64,000 bases of DNA from Apteryx mantelli (lineage: Eukaryota > Chordata > Aves > Apterygiformes > Apterygidae), in assembly GCF_036417845.1 (NCBI RefSeq), contig NC_089990.1, positions 2,802,001 through 2,866,000 of the forward strand. Reading direction: 5' to 3'. Position 1 is the first letter of the stretch; every line of letters begins with the position of its first letter. The translations under genes were made by a program, and so were the position numbers. Positions 52,200-64,000 of this stretch are shown in pieces. The notes beneath the pieces are model-generated. The model worked only from the letters and a program-made list of their open reading frames with translations. It searched no databases and had not been told where the DNA came from.

Positions 52200-55100
52200 G
52201 TAGGTGAAATGATGGATTTTTATTTGTGGGAGTGGAATATATGATTTCATTAAGTGAGGGAATGGTGGGGTTTGGGGGGAACTTTGAAGAGTACTGATCA
52301 TCTGGAATTCAGAACATGACTTTTATTTTCAATCTCTGATTCATGAGATAATTTCTTCTGCTTTCTTACCCTCTGTCCCACTTATTTTATCCTTTCTTTG
52401 CATAGAAAATGTGATAGACTTCCCACATTTTCATATTTGATGAGATAAATTGTTACTTGATCTTAAAGAGCAGAGGGTTTGTCTTCTGGGGTCAGTGGTC
52501 TAGAATTTGAATCCTATTACCTTTTTTAAAATGATGTCCAAGCCCATGTGTTTTAGCTGGGTCTCATGACCCACTTGATGTCCTGTCTATCCAGATACCT
52601 TAAAGGACACTTGAAGAGAAACTATGTCTTTACTGAAAGGAATAAGTCAAATTTGGTTGCAGCAGAGAAAGTGATGGAGTAAAAGCTTTCTTTATAAAAA
52701 GATCCTTTGCCAAATATACTCTGAAGTTCCACATCAGTTTAATTATTTTATACACCACGCACAGCCGTGCCTCAGAGTAGATGTGAGCTGCGAATACTGT
52801 AAGACTTGGCAGTACTTTAATGTTGCAGCACTACAAATTCCCCCTGGCCTGTACAAGGATGACATGGGCAGATGGCATCTCTGAAGTCTCCACTTGCTTG
52901 TTTGTACAGGTAGACAATTCAGTGTCACAGAGCCTTTTCCATCCTCCTTTCCATGGCAGGTTGTATGTTGCCCTTAGGAGGGAAAGGAGATGTTGGCCAC
53001 TGACTCTCTCCTCACATATGTTGTCTCATATTGTTGACCAAATATATGGGAGAGGTTAACCACACCTCCTAGCAGGACGTTACAGCAGATATGAATTGTC
53101 TCTGCTTCAAAATCCTGGAGCCACTGGGCTTTCAGTAGATATAGGGACAGAGAAATTGGGGTTCATGCAGAGTTCCCCAGTAAATTCCAGCAAAAGCAAC
53201 CTGATAAGGACTGTGAGTGGTGCTGGGTTGCTGTAGACAAGAGCAGCCTCTGAAGGTGTCTAAACCATCCTGTGCCCTACACGAGACCAAGGATGCAAAA
53301 TTCGGAGGGAGCTCATTCTGCCTCTGCCTGTATATGCCATCCTCCGTGTATAACACAAGAGCTTTTGCTTCTGGGCTTGTCACGTGGGTGCCTTCCAAAG
53401 CCATGTCAGGTGGCACACAAAATTTATTAGAAATAACATGAGGTTTTTCCATAGGAATGGCTGAGAACTAGCCATAGTAGGGAAAAGTTAACTATTCTGA
53501 GCAACCTAAGGAAGTTCCAAGATGAGGGTTTTTTTCCTTCTGCTCATACTTGAGAACTTCAGGTAAGATTAAGAATGACCAAAACTAAGTGATAAAAGGA
53601 GGAAGAGGGATATGCATGAAAATCCTTTCCTGATAATTGAGGCTAAGGATAATCTGCCTGATATAGTTTACTACAAAAAAATTCAGTCCAGGTCCCACAG
53701 TATTCTAGGCTCCCGTCTTCATGTGTTGTAAATGACCAGAAAAACAGATGCGCTATTATACTGTTGTCTTTGGTTGTATCTTGCACTGATTTGGTGTTCA
53801 TGGAGGCTGGTTCTCCATTGCCTTTCATAATGTGCAGTTAGTGATGCCTGTGAGTAAAGAGTGGCTACCTTGTTAGCCCACTGAATTTAATACTGTGTTT
53901 AATAATGTATAAAGATTTTTTCAAAGGACAAGCTGAGAGAGCTGAGCTCCGTGACACCACTATTTTGCTATGTTCTTCCTTTGCTATTCTTCTCATTTAT
54001 GAATATTTTTATATATTAACTATATGTCCACAGATACAACAGAGCATACATTTTGTCAAGGAATTTGACAGATAAAAACATTCAAAGGGATTTATGTTTA
54101 CAAACCACTGAGTCAAACCAAATGATAATTTATTTGAACTCAAATTTGATAGACATTTCAAGCAATTGCTAAAATAGGATAGGCCATGATTAACAGGACA
54201 TAGCAGAATGTGTTTTATTAGCTGTTAACGCATGCCAAGATTTGTTTTAATGACTCTGCACCATAAATGCACTTGGAAGTATGCTTATTAGTCAGTTGTA
54301 CATACGTTCAAATGTTCTATTATGATTAAGTATTTTTCTTCTGTTAAATTATTTGCTTAAATAAAAACAAAGTTATGAGTTATTTTGACTTTCTTAGTTT
54401 GAAAACTCTTCATTGCAAGAGGTAAGGAACGTTGATAGTAACATTATAAAAGCACCTAGAAAAATCCTCCAGCTCTCCAAACATTGCTATTCTGATCATG
54501 TTTTCTAATTCTGTAATACCTTATTTGAGAAGGGCTCAGTGCTATAGCCAAGAAAGAAAACATTCTTTACACTCAAAATTCCCCTGAATTGAACGGGAAC
54601 TGTGAGCACATAAACCAGGGCTGAAAATCATCTCGTATATCTGATCCTGCATAGGGCTTCCTTATCTACAGAGCCTGTCATCACATTCTGTGAAAGGCTT
54701 GTCCGAGTGCGTTGGGTGTGCCAGAGGCCGCGAGCCAGACAGGGCACTGCAGGAATCCAGCCTGAAAAACACCTGCCCTGGAGACCGTGGAGGAGCCAAG
54801 GCACCGACCTGCTCAGGCCTGTCCGTGCTGAAACCAGATGTGTTCACAGGCACAGCTCCAGAAATGCGAGACATCTATGCAGTTTTCCTCCAGGATTTGG
54901 GGAATTTCTGGCTGACTGTTCTGGTTTTAGTACATAAGTTGTACCTTAGCCCTTTACAGAACCTTTTTGTGTAGACTAGAGCTTAGGTTTTATCTTTTGT
55001 AGGTAAAGGGGTTTGGTGTTTCATAGCTGAAACTGGGTCCTTTTCTTCTCTGTGAGAATCATTTTTGCAGCTTACTCTTGCCAGCGAGGGATCACAGATC

Positions 55101-57315
55101 AGGGGTAAAGTGCTTATGGTAAAGGTGTAAGAAGCTTGGTGTGCTGTTGGCACAAGTGGTTCTGCCTTAGCTGCTTTCTGGACCACATCCCACCAGAACT
55201 CTCTTTGGCTTATGCTAGCTTAAATGAGAAATGTTTCGACTGAAGCCTGGGGACTGGAATCCCTTTGACATAAGAGATCATAAAAAAAGCAAAATACATG
55301 AATTATATGACAGCGCCAGTATTCTACTGTTATCCAGACACCAGGGAGTTTTCCTTCTGCTGTTTATCAAAGTACATCTCCAGAAGAAAATATATTCTGC
55401 CCAAAATAATTAATTGTATGTCATCTCTTGGAAAACACTGGCCTTGAATTAGTGTAGGGAATGCTAATAACAGTTTATGAAGAAGGATTAAATTAAGACA
55501 AAGGCCAGGGTATCTGCTCAAGTAGATTTTGTTCCTTTAAATCAGTGGTGTTGCCTGAGCTTACAATGGCTGAAGCTCTGATTTGAGGTATACATTTAGG
55601 CCTAAGAAAGCTACCTATTACCAGCCTTTCCTTCCTCATTAAAATAATTTGAGTGTGAACTGGTGGTTCCATTTGGCTCCTGTTTCTCTGTGAAATGTGT
55701 TACTACACAGCATTTGTTTGAGCTAAAAGTTACCAAGAACCCTGAAACCGAAGTACTTCACATCATCTGTTCTTCTTGGCACTAGTTCCACAGTATTCCA
55801 AGGACTGGGAAAGTATTGCCAGGTTCAGTTAATTGAGTTCACCCTTTTGAGCATCCCCAGATTTTTTTATTTTCTTTAAACTGTTCTGCTGTATGGTTGA
55901 AGTTTGGTTATTTTTAGTTTCTGTGTGTGGGAAGGTGTCTGATATGTTTATTACATATGCACTATTTCTTGAAGTTTATTTCTTCAATGACACTTTACAA
56001 ACACCCTTTAGAAAATCAATAATGATGTGGGTTGAACTAATTCCTAGCAAAAGTCAATGACAATCTGTGTCATCAGCTCTCAAAATGGCCATTAGTCTTC
56101 AGAAAATGAAATGTTTATCATATCAGTTGATATTAAGATCAGATACTGCTTACAAATTTAAGGCCCAATTTTCATCTCACTTGCACAGTGTCCTTTGACT
56201 TTATTCAAGCAAATTCTCATTAACACAGGTTCTAGGGAGCTCTGAAGCAGGCTGTAAAGTGTTGGTTATATAAGCAGATGTCTGTCAAATGGATATTGTC
56301 ACATCACTAGCTCCCTCTTTGACTTTCTGTAGCTTTATGCATATGTTTATGTATTTGCAAAAGATTATAAATTACATCAATTGCTATATCATCTTACATA
56401 GTCTAAAATTCACACAGTGTGAATCCTAATGAGTGAAAAATTCCTGTAGCGACAACATTAACGTAGGTAGAATGTTTATCAAATATTTAGAGTGTCTTGG
56501 CTATTGCTTGGAAACTTCAAAATGGGAAAGTAACTTGTAGCTGAATTATTATTGATGGTTTGCCTCAAGAGAGTATTTATAATCCAACCTATTCAATCAT
56601 CCATTATTACTGGTTAGAATAAATCAGTTAATATTTCAATTCAGTCCTCAGAATCTGTAACTATGTCATTATACTAGTCAATGTAATATTTGGGCTGACA
56701 TATGACAATAAGAGTCACCCTAAAAAGTTTTAATTAGCTACCGTTGAAATATACGTGCTAATATGTCTTATGCTGCCAATAGTTATTGTTTGTTCAATAT
56801 TTAGCTGATGCTTAACACTTACTCAAAACCAAACTGTATGTTCTGGGAATCCTTGGTCATGGGAGAGGGCTAATACTAAAATCCCTTGCAGAGCTCAGAG
56901 CTGTTCTGAAGGAAGCTCCAGTTTCTGAGTGGACTATGATAAGCACAAGGCTGAAAACAAGCCAAGAGTAGTTGCTATAAGACGAGTTTCCTAAAATTTT
57001 ATAGTTGTACAAAGCCCAGCAAACTGTGGCCAGTCGATGGTGTCTGTTGTATTCCCTCGAACCAGAAATATTTGGGGCAAATGTTTTTAACCAGACATGT
57101 TAAATGTAAATGCATTGGACCAGATTAGAAGTAAAGCCAGTGGCACTGGGAATATATTGTATATTATCACCTTTGCCCCTGGCCAGTTGTTAATGATTAG
57201 TGCTTCTCACTTTGATGTTTTTTTTTACTGTAAAATATATCGTCCTCTTATCATCCTCTTTTATCTAATTTCTATTTTTGTTTGATCAGTTTCCATCTTC
57301 TTTCCTGCTTTTCAG
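52200..57315 (+). other. Exchanger intron 4
   Basis: Intron of 5.1 kb. It is mostly AT-rich, with an isolated higher-GC, CpG-bearing block at about 54.66-54.90 kb that I could not assign to a repeat or gene, and a TAAT-rich block at 54.1-54.35 kb. Confidence 0.9.
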
Positions 57316-57512
57316 GGGTTCTTGTACTGACTTTCTTTGTGAACAGATTTCACATCAACACCGTGACCAGCAAAGACCAGTTTATTATAGCATATGGGGG
57401 TCTCCGAGGTGCAATGTGTTTCTCTTTGGTTTTCTTGCTTCCTGACTTTCATAGAAAGCAGCTCTTCACTGCAGCAACAACTGTTGTCATCCTCTTCACC
57501 GTGTTCGTACAG
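57316..57512 (+). CDS. SLC9A2/4-like Na+/H+ exchanger, coding exon 5
   Basis: Residues 404-469. It has [19 protein letters not shown] (424-442), the conserved loop and helix with Arg434 (Arg440 of NHE1), followed by [11 protein letters not shown] and the last transport-domain helix [10 protein letters not shown]. The loop before HRKQLF is shorter than in NHE2. Acceptor CTTTTCAG, donor GTAAAA, phase 0. Confidence 0.96.
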
Positions 57513-60500
57513 GTAAAAATACTCTCAGTATGAAAACATGTCACCAACAGATGTAGAGAATGGCTTTTTTTTTCCCCCCAGGCAAATAACTGTAACTATG
57601 AAATCTAAACCATTAGATTTGATGCACAATATAATGAATACATGAATTTACTGGTCATTAAGACTTTCCCTATATCAAGTGGCTAAACATATAAAAACTT
57701 AAATATTACTGAAAGAGGCAGAAAGTGTGAGACCGTATCATGCATTTGTGAGGTTGATTTAATAATTATTGACTTATAACATCTACTGTAGCATTTTCCT
57801 TGATAACTTGTCCCATCTTTGATCTGGTCCAGTCTTATTGGGGAAGCAATGGTGAAAATTTGGAAGAATGATGCTGACATAGATTTTCACTGTGAAGTGG
57901 TACTTTTGCATGTTTTCTGTGGTAGCACAGCCAACACCAAATAAAACTCTACAGATAAAGTTTGATATTTGAGCAAGGTAAGAGCCACCTGTTATTGTAG
58001 GCCTTGTGAAATGAGTCATGAACTGAAACACTGCCTGAGCCGTGCTGTAAAGAAGGTCAGTTTTCACAATTCCAAAGGTGAGAAGCTGGAAGATATTGGA
58101 GATATTCCAAACCCACTGAACATGGACAGCAAGAATTTTAAAAGTGGCTTTTGGTTTTGGTCATCTCAGTTTTGGCATTTCAGAGAGGGACAACTTAAGG
58201 GGCCTAATTTTGAAGGAGTGTCGTCTTCTCATTTGCTGAGAGTGAGTCCCATTTTATTGGGGCATCCAACAGCTGAAGCAACCATAATCATTAGTTGATT
58301 ATGAAAATGTTTTGTATATATGTCTGAGATGTTCTCACATTCATGTAGCAAAGCAGCTGTAGTTATTTTGTGATGACTCAGAAGGAAGGGGATAGCTTTA
58401 ACTCTTCCACTGGAAGAAATTTTGGGTGTGTTACTTGTTATAAAAGCAAGGAAAATCAGAAGCAAATAAAATCTTAGCACATTTTATTTATTGTTTATTT
58501 GCCTCTGATTTTGCTTTTATAACTGATTCACTAAGCCCTGTTGCTTCCTGCTTTTTCTTTCTGCCCCAGTGAATGTTGAGTTGTTTACCACCCGGTGGAA
58601 AAACTTCTGCAAGTGAGTGCAGCCTGCCTCTTTTATGGCATAATCTTGGACATGTTCCCCACTGCCAGGGTAAGGAGAGGGAGGTGGACCTCTCACAACA
58701 CTGCTAACTGCTCCCAGATATGGATTTATTGTTTAAATCACCACTATACATTGGTTTTTTTTAATTTTATTTCTACTGTGGGTGTTTTTTTGCAGAGCTC
58801 AGTCCAGTGGGACTGCCATGGGACCACATGCAGCTTCAGCTGCTCCTGGGGAACATCTGGGAGGTGCTATTTCTGAATCCTGCCCACACTTCCCTTGTGG
58901 GCAAGGACCCAAGTTGTTCAGGCTTGCTAAGATCGCAGCTGAGGCAGAAGCAGAGCTTCAGGTGCTTGGAGAACTTTAAGATCAAAGAACCTCTCTTCAG
59001 GCTCCTTTTGGGTTAAGTAGCCATGGTAGTTTGGTGTCAGATTCCTGAATTCCACCTAGCTTGTACAGAAGTTGCTGTTTTGGGTCTGGTGCTTTATGTT
59101 TGTGCTCTGTAACCACTGAAGCAGAATGTTTAAAAGGGATCCAGAATATGCAGTTTTCCCTTCTCCTAAAAGACAAGAGATACCATAAATGAGACCAATC
59201 AAGGTTCAAAATCTACTTCCATCCTGTTCTGTTTTGTTTTAATGAAGCATCTGCCATGGGTTTCCAGTGAACTGAAGCTTGCATCTGTTCTATTGCTGTT
59301 TCTACTGATATAGCGGCAGGTTTTGGTTCAGAGTCTGGCAGGAGAATTCTGCAACTCTAACAGGAAAGAGATGTTGGTTTTGCTAAAATGGGTCCCAACA
59401 GAAAGTTTGTAAGTTACCTTCAAAATTCTTCTGTTCCAGAGTTTTCCTGTGAATATATTTCTGTTGTTTCACTGGTATTTCTCTCATTACTAATAGATTG
59501 CCTTTATTTATAACTGATTCTTAATTAAGATGCCTCCAGATATGTGAAAGTGAAGGCTTTTCTCTCCCTTAAGCACAGGTTGAGATTTAAAGGAATTATT
59601 TTGCTTCAAGGGTCCCCTGAAGCACCCTGTGCTGTTCACTGGGAGGTGCACACATCACAGACTCGGCTCTCAGCATTGCGATGACATCTAGTGGTAAAAA
59701 TATTCCTGGAAATTTCTATGAGCTAAAGATTTTGAATCTGTTTCTCTGCTGTTCTCTGCCTTGCTAACCCTGTGCTGAAAGCAGTAGCAAGCCTATAATG
59801 GCAGGGCTCCTTCCAGAGTTCCTGCTTCCCTGAAATACACCTGCTTTAATTCACCTTCAAAATTCTGCCAGGCTTAGGCTTCAAACAAGGACGTGATTAA
59901 AAATGAGGGTGATCTGATCCAGAAGAGAGCAAGACTGAAGTCTGCCTAATGTACTCTGTCCTCAAAAGCATAGAGTTAAGGTCAAACTTTTTTTTGCAGA
60001 CTGAGTGATTATGCAAAGTACAAAATGGTGACTGATACTGTCACCTCCTGCAATGCAGACAGTAAAGACTAAGCAGGTCACCACGAGAGATGAAGCAAGC
60101 GAGTGGGTGGTGTATATGGAATAATGGCATTTAGAAAAACTCCATGGGAGCTTCCTTCACTAAAGTGCGCAAGGTCCATGCAGATTCACTGACCCAGGGC
60201 TTGCCCTCCTCCTCCTTCCACCCCTCAGCCCACTTTCCTGCCATCAGACAGAAGGTATGAAGCAGCTGCTGGGGCTTCAGAAGACTTGAGGTCACAGTGA
60301 CAGCTGCAAAGTGGCCTCATGGCTGAGCGACACCCTGCGACAGCGAATTCCTTCCACTTGGCCTCTGTTGAACCCCGTGATCTATCGTTTGTGACTCAGG
60401 CCATGCAGAGGGGGCGCAGATTTATCCTGGGATTGACTCTGTGCAGCGGAACTTCTCCACATCCTCCTAATCCAAGTTATTAGCTGAAAAAATCAATAAT

Positions 60501-63250
60501 GAGTGTGATGTGCCAATAGGCCTGGAGCTGAGTCACACAGGGCAGCTGGATGAGGCACAGTTTTCAGGCCTCTTGTTGCAGGCTGAAAGGCATGAGCAGG
60601 GGCCAGGGGGTAGGGAGAGAGTAGTTAGGTGGAGGCTGACAAGTTTTAAGATGCAAATGTGGGTCAGAAATTGAAAAGATACGGTCACTAGGCACGTCCG
60701 TTCATGCAGAGACGCTCTTGAGTCTCAGACAAAGGTTGTTCTAAGGCAGCAGCTCCATTCTGCGGAAGCTTCGGAAAATCCTTCCCAGGACTGGGAAAGG
60801 GCTTTTGTGTAACCCCAAAGCTCAACTGGTGATGTCATCTCCATGCTAAAGGGTGAGAGTTAAAGAGCATCCCCCATGGGTACGTGTCAACGGGACGACC
60901 CCTTGACCTTCAGCCATTCACTAGGAACATAGCCTCTATAAAGACAGACTATGCTCAGATTCCAGATACCTGCAGCATTGTGTAGCTGAGACCACCACAA
61001 GAATAAAAAATACGTCAACTTGCTTAAAAGTCGTACCAGAAAAACCTTGCTGTAACTCAGCATAAAAAAAAAAGTAAAAATAATAGATGCAGATATTAAG
61101 GTAAACCTTTAGAAATCTGGGTTTTTAAATCAGTCCTACAGCTTCTGAAGTGAATGGGACTACTGCCAGCCACATCAGTGGATGCAGGATTGAGGAATGA
61201 ATATCTTTAATATCCAAGTGTCCTTCATGTTGCACTTCACTTTGGGTGGAAAGAACAAGTGAAAAACTGGCTACAAAACAACTTCTGTGAATAGTGGGCT
61301 TTTTTTTTGCTTTGCTTTGTTATTCTGTGCAACAAGTTTTCTTTATAGTCACAGTGGCATTAATACTGACTTGGAGAGAGCTTTTCTGTGTTAAAACTGG
61401 ATAGAAGCTGTGGGAGAGGTAACCTGGGCCCTTATACACTGCTGTATGGCCAGCAAGGTGTCTTGTGGGAGTATAAATCCACTTCATTTTCTTGGATATC
61501 CTGACAATGCTATCTGAAAAGATTTGTGCTACACAGACTAAAGACCAAAAATGTATGCAGTTAGGCTTGTCCTTACATGGATCCATTAGTGCATTATATA
61601 ACTCAGGAAACATGGCTATTTTGGTCTTTCTAAACCAGTTGCATAAGTCTCTTCCCACAGCAGGCCTGGTTAATAGTTTTGAGAAGGTTGACTGAGCAAT
61701 TGTCAAGTACTCAGTGGTTCCAGACAGGCCTGGATATACGCCACTCAGACCAGAAAGTCCTCAAAAGAGCTGTGGGCTTGTCTGGAATGTCACAAAAGGC
61801 CCTCATTGTTCTTTCTTTCAATGTGGTTTAAAAATTAAATACCATGTTCTCCATTTAAAGTTCACTCTTTCAAACTATTGGCCTCTGACCTCTTTGAAAT
61901 TGTTAATAAATATAATCATTGTGAAGAGTTTTTTGTGTGGTGCCCACACTAATCCCATTAGCTACTGGATCGTTATCAGTAGAAAAACTTTGTGAGAGCC
62001 ATGGTACAGCCACCAGTGTTGTGTGATATGCTTCTGGCAAGTTATCCCTCATGGGTAGAGGAGCGTTTCTCTAAGGAACCCTCTTGAAGACATAGGAGAT
62101 CTACAGGTGTGTAGCTATCTGATGGTCTAGAAATGACATTGTGAGATTCCCATGACACTCCTGAGGTGAAGAAGGGACAAAGAAATTGAGGTGCGTGGGT
62201 GTCTGTAAATTTGAGACTCCTGGTCAAAAAATGCAAGGACATAAACAATGCCACTTTAGAATGAAAACAAACAGAGCTGATTATCTAGTCAAGACAAGAG
62301 ACCAAACTGCATGGATTTTACTTAATTTTTGTAATATCTATTATTTCTAAATTTATTAATTTATGTTTTTTACTCTGAATAATGATGCATTTTTATTGCT
62401 ATTCAGAAGTCATAATCATCAACTTCTCAATCATTTTTGCTGTAAACATGTCCTAGAAAAATCATTTCATACAGAAGCAAGACTAAGAAGTGCATCACAG
62501 CAGCGTTTTAGAAGTTCCCTCATGAGGCTTAAAGGATATTAGAACTCTTTCCTCGACCCTTCCCACCAGGTGGATACTTTGATTAGTAAACTTAGCTACT
62601 TGCTGAAGATTGTTGGAGTGACGGTCTGTGATGCATAATACTCAAAAAGTTAGCAAACACATCACTCCCTTCAGTGTGGGCCAGCCTTGGCAGTGGCTGT
62701 GTGCTGTGAAGTTCTGAGGACTATCATCGTTTCAGGCACTGAACTTTGCACATTTCAAGCTTCTTTCCGTCTGGTAGGCTGCGGCAGTAACTAGTCACAG
62801 ACTTGTTCTTGAAATTATTGGTTGCATTTCTGTGGTTTTTGAGATGCTAGAGGCCAGATTAGGAGAGCGTAACATTCCCCCTCTCTGCCTACTCCCGTCC
62901 TAAAGACTGCGCATATGTGAGTTCTCACTGACAAACTGTTACCATAGCTCTCCATGAGCAAAGAAAATGTTTGGATTACAGTTGGGTGAACAGAATTTGG
63001 CAGAGTTGCCAAAGCCTCAGAGATATTTTCTTCCTAATAAAAAAGATCTGAGGAGAGATGCCATCCGAAAGAGTAGGCCTTGTTCTGACAGAGAAGTCAT
63101 CATTCTTGCTGCAGAGACTGGGGTAGCTGTTGTTCGTATCCATGCTGGTGATTTTGCTCCAAAACGGACAGCGCGAGTGCCACTAGAACACATGCAAGTT
63201 GGACTTGATGTGAAGGAAGCCTGATTTCTGTGTTTGTGGTTGTGCTGCAG
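57513..63250 (+). other. Exchanger intron 5
   Basis: Intron of 5.7 kb. It contains what reads like a degraded ancient interspersed repeat at about 58.18-58.28 kb, a candidate LTR ending near 61.0 kb, and an unexplained 85-codon open frame at 62967-63224 just before exon 6. Confidence 0.9.
60930..61040 (+). mobile_element. Possible solo LTR (3' part), low confidence
   Basis: A TATA box (TATAAAG, 60937-60943) is followed 65 bases later by AATAAA (61002-61007) and then ACGTCAACTTGC. This spacing and wording resemble the U3-R-U5 end of avian endogenous-retrovirus LTRs. The preceding about 300 bases are richer in GC and CpG than the intron. No left TG end, target duplication or internal viral region could be defined, so only the promoter/poly(A) part is marked. 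Confidence 0.3.
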
Positions 63251-63340
63251 GGAATGACCATCCATCCTCTTGTTGACTTACTGGATGTTAAGAAGAAAAG
63301 AGAGAGTGCTCCCACAGTTGGAGAGCAGATTCATATTCGG
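63251..63340 (+). CDS. SLC9A2/4-like Na+/H+ exchanger, coding exon 6 (gene continues past window)
   Basis: Residues 470-499, running GMTIHPLVDLLDVKKKRES through EQIHIR. This is the junction from the last membrane helix into the cytoplasmic regulatory tail; NHE1 and NHE2 share the pattern G-x-T-I-x-P-L-V-x-x-L-x-V-K. The phase-0 acceptor is GTGCTGCAG and the donor is GTAAGT. The following family exons, encoding the CHP-binding and regulatory tail, are not in the window. No stop, frameshift or lost splice site occurs across six exons, so the gene looks functional. Confidence 0.95.
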
Positions 63341-64000
63341 GTAAGTGACTCACCCACCAGTACGTGGCCAGAGCTTTGCAATGTGCTGTGCCAATAGCCT
63401 ACAGTCCTGAAATGCAGTGTGCCTGAAGGACTCTGCAGCCTTTCAGACTCCTGTTGATTTTATCTGAATTCTCTGCAGGTCAGGCTCTTTCCAGGTTTGA
63501 AGTCCTACACAGCTTTCTAACCATGGTTTAATTTTTGTGTTGGAATAGCACCTACTACCCCAGTCAGACTGGCATTGCATTAAGTGCTGTACAAATACAG
63601 CAGAAGATGATGATCATTCATACAAAAGTTTATACTCTAACCTAACTCCAGCTTTACTGCTTCTCTGAAAAGGGTGAAAGAAAGAAAATGAGACTGGGCT
63701 GCTTTCAGGGTTGGGATCTTCCATGTGATGACTGTTCACTAATCACAAACCCAGTTTGGGACAGGGTTAGCTGAAGTTATGATCTGTATTTTAACAAGGA
63801 TGAAGCTGAGATTTAAACGGTAATCAGTAACCTTGATAGTTAAAAATAGCCTGCAACACAAAATGGACTGAAACAGAAATGAACAACCAAATGCCCAAGT
63901 ATACTGAGGACTTGGTGCTATGGGAGCAGCTTAGCTGTAGTATTTGTATGTTTGTATGTACTGGATGTGTGGATCACATCTCTCCACTTCCATGGCAAAG
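63341..64000 (+). other. Exchanger intron 6 (5' part)
   Basis: Intronic sequence to the window edge; the next tail exon was not found within these 660 bases. Confidence 0.8.

Overview
The window is nuclear DNA of an amniote vertebrate, most likely a bird, with a crocodilian or turtle as the alternative. Three things point that way. Genes are split by kilobase introns with GT-AG junctions. The one recognisable recent interspersed repeat is a 5'-truncated CR1 LINE of the bird/reptile type (39.6-40.04 kb). The gene set also matches the sauropsid counterpart of the human Xq21 SH3BGRL neighbourhood, not a mammalian one. The species is not determinable from the text alone.

Layout. (1) 1-14.45 kb, plus strand: the 3' three coding exons of SH3BGRL (62+27+10 codons; exon 1, about 15 codons, lies before the window), followed by a long 3' UTR. 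The introns here are unusually CpG-rich and include an island at 1.5-2.1 kb. (2) 17.25-18.35 kb, minus strand: a compact second member of the same family, closest to SH3BGRL3, tail-to-tail with SH3BGRL and with its own CpG-island promoter. Its intron 1 and the 5' third of its exon 2 are missing at a 15-base C homopolymer, which looks like an assembly collapse. (3) 25.77-27.5 kb, plus strand: a single-coding-exon TASL-family gene (307 residues) with an intact pLxIS motif at residues 288-292. By position beside SH3BGRL it is probably the TASL2 paralogue. (4) 27.6-44.0 kb: AT-rich intergenic DNA with a decayed Ty3/Gypsy retrotransposon (about 38.4-39.57 kb) abutted by the CR1 copy. (5) 44.03-63.34 kb and beyond the window, plus strand: the first six coding exons (499 residues) of a plasma-membrane Na+/H+ exchanger of the SLC9A2/SLC9A4 type, with all transport motifs intact.

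The genes do not form an obvious functional unit: two small thioredoxin-fold adaptor-like proteins, a lysosomal innate-immune adaptor, and an ion exchanger. The interest is genomic. From general knowledge, in human the interval beyond SH3BGRL is a gene desert toward POU3F4, so three of the four genes here (SH3BGRL3-like, TASL2-like, NHE2-like) appear to be absent or decayed there. No tRNA, rRNA, CRISPR or bacterial-type operon is present.
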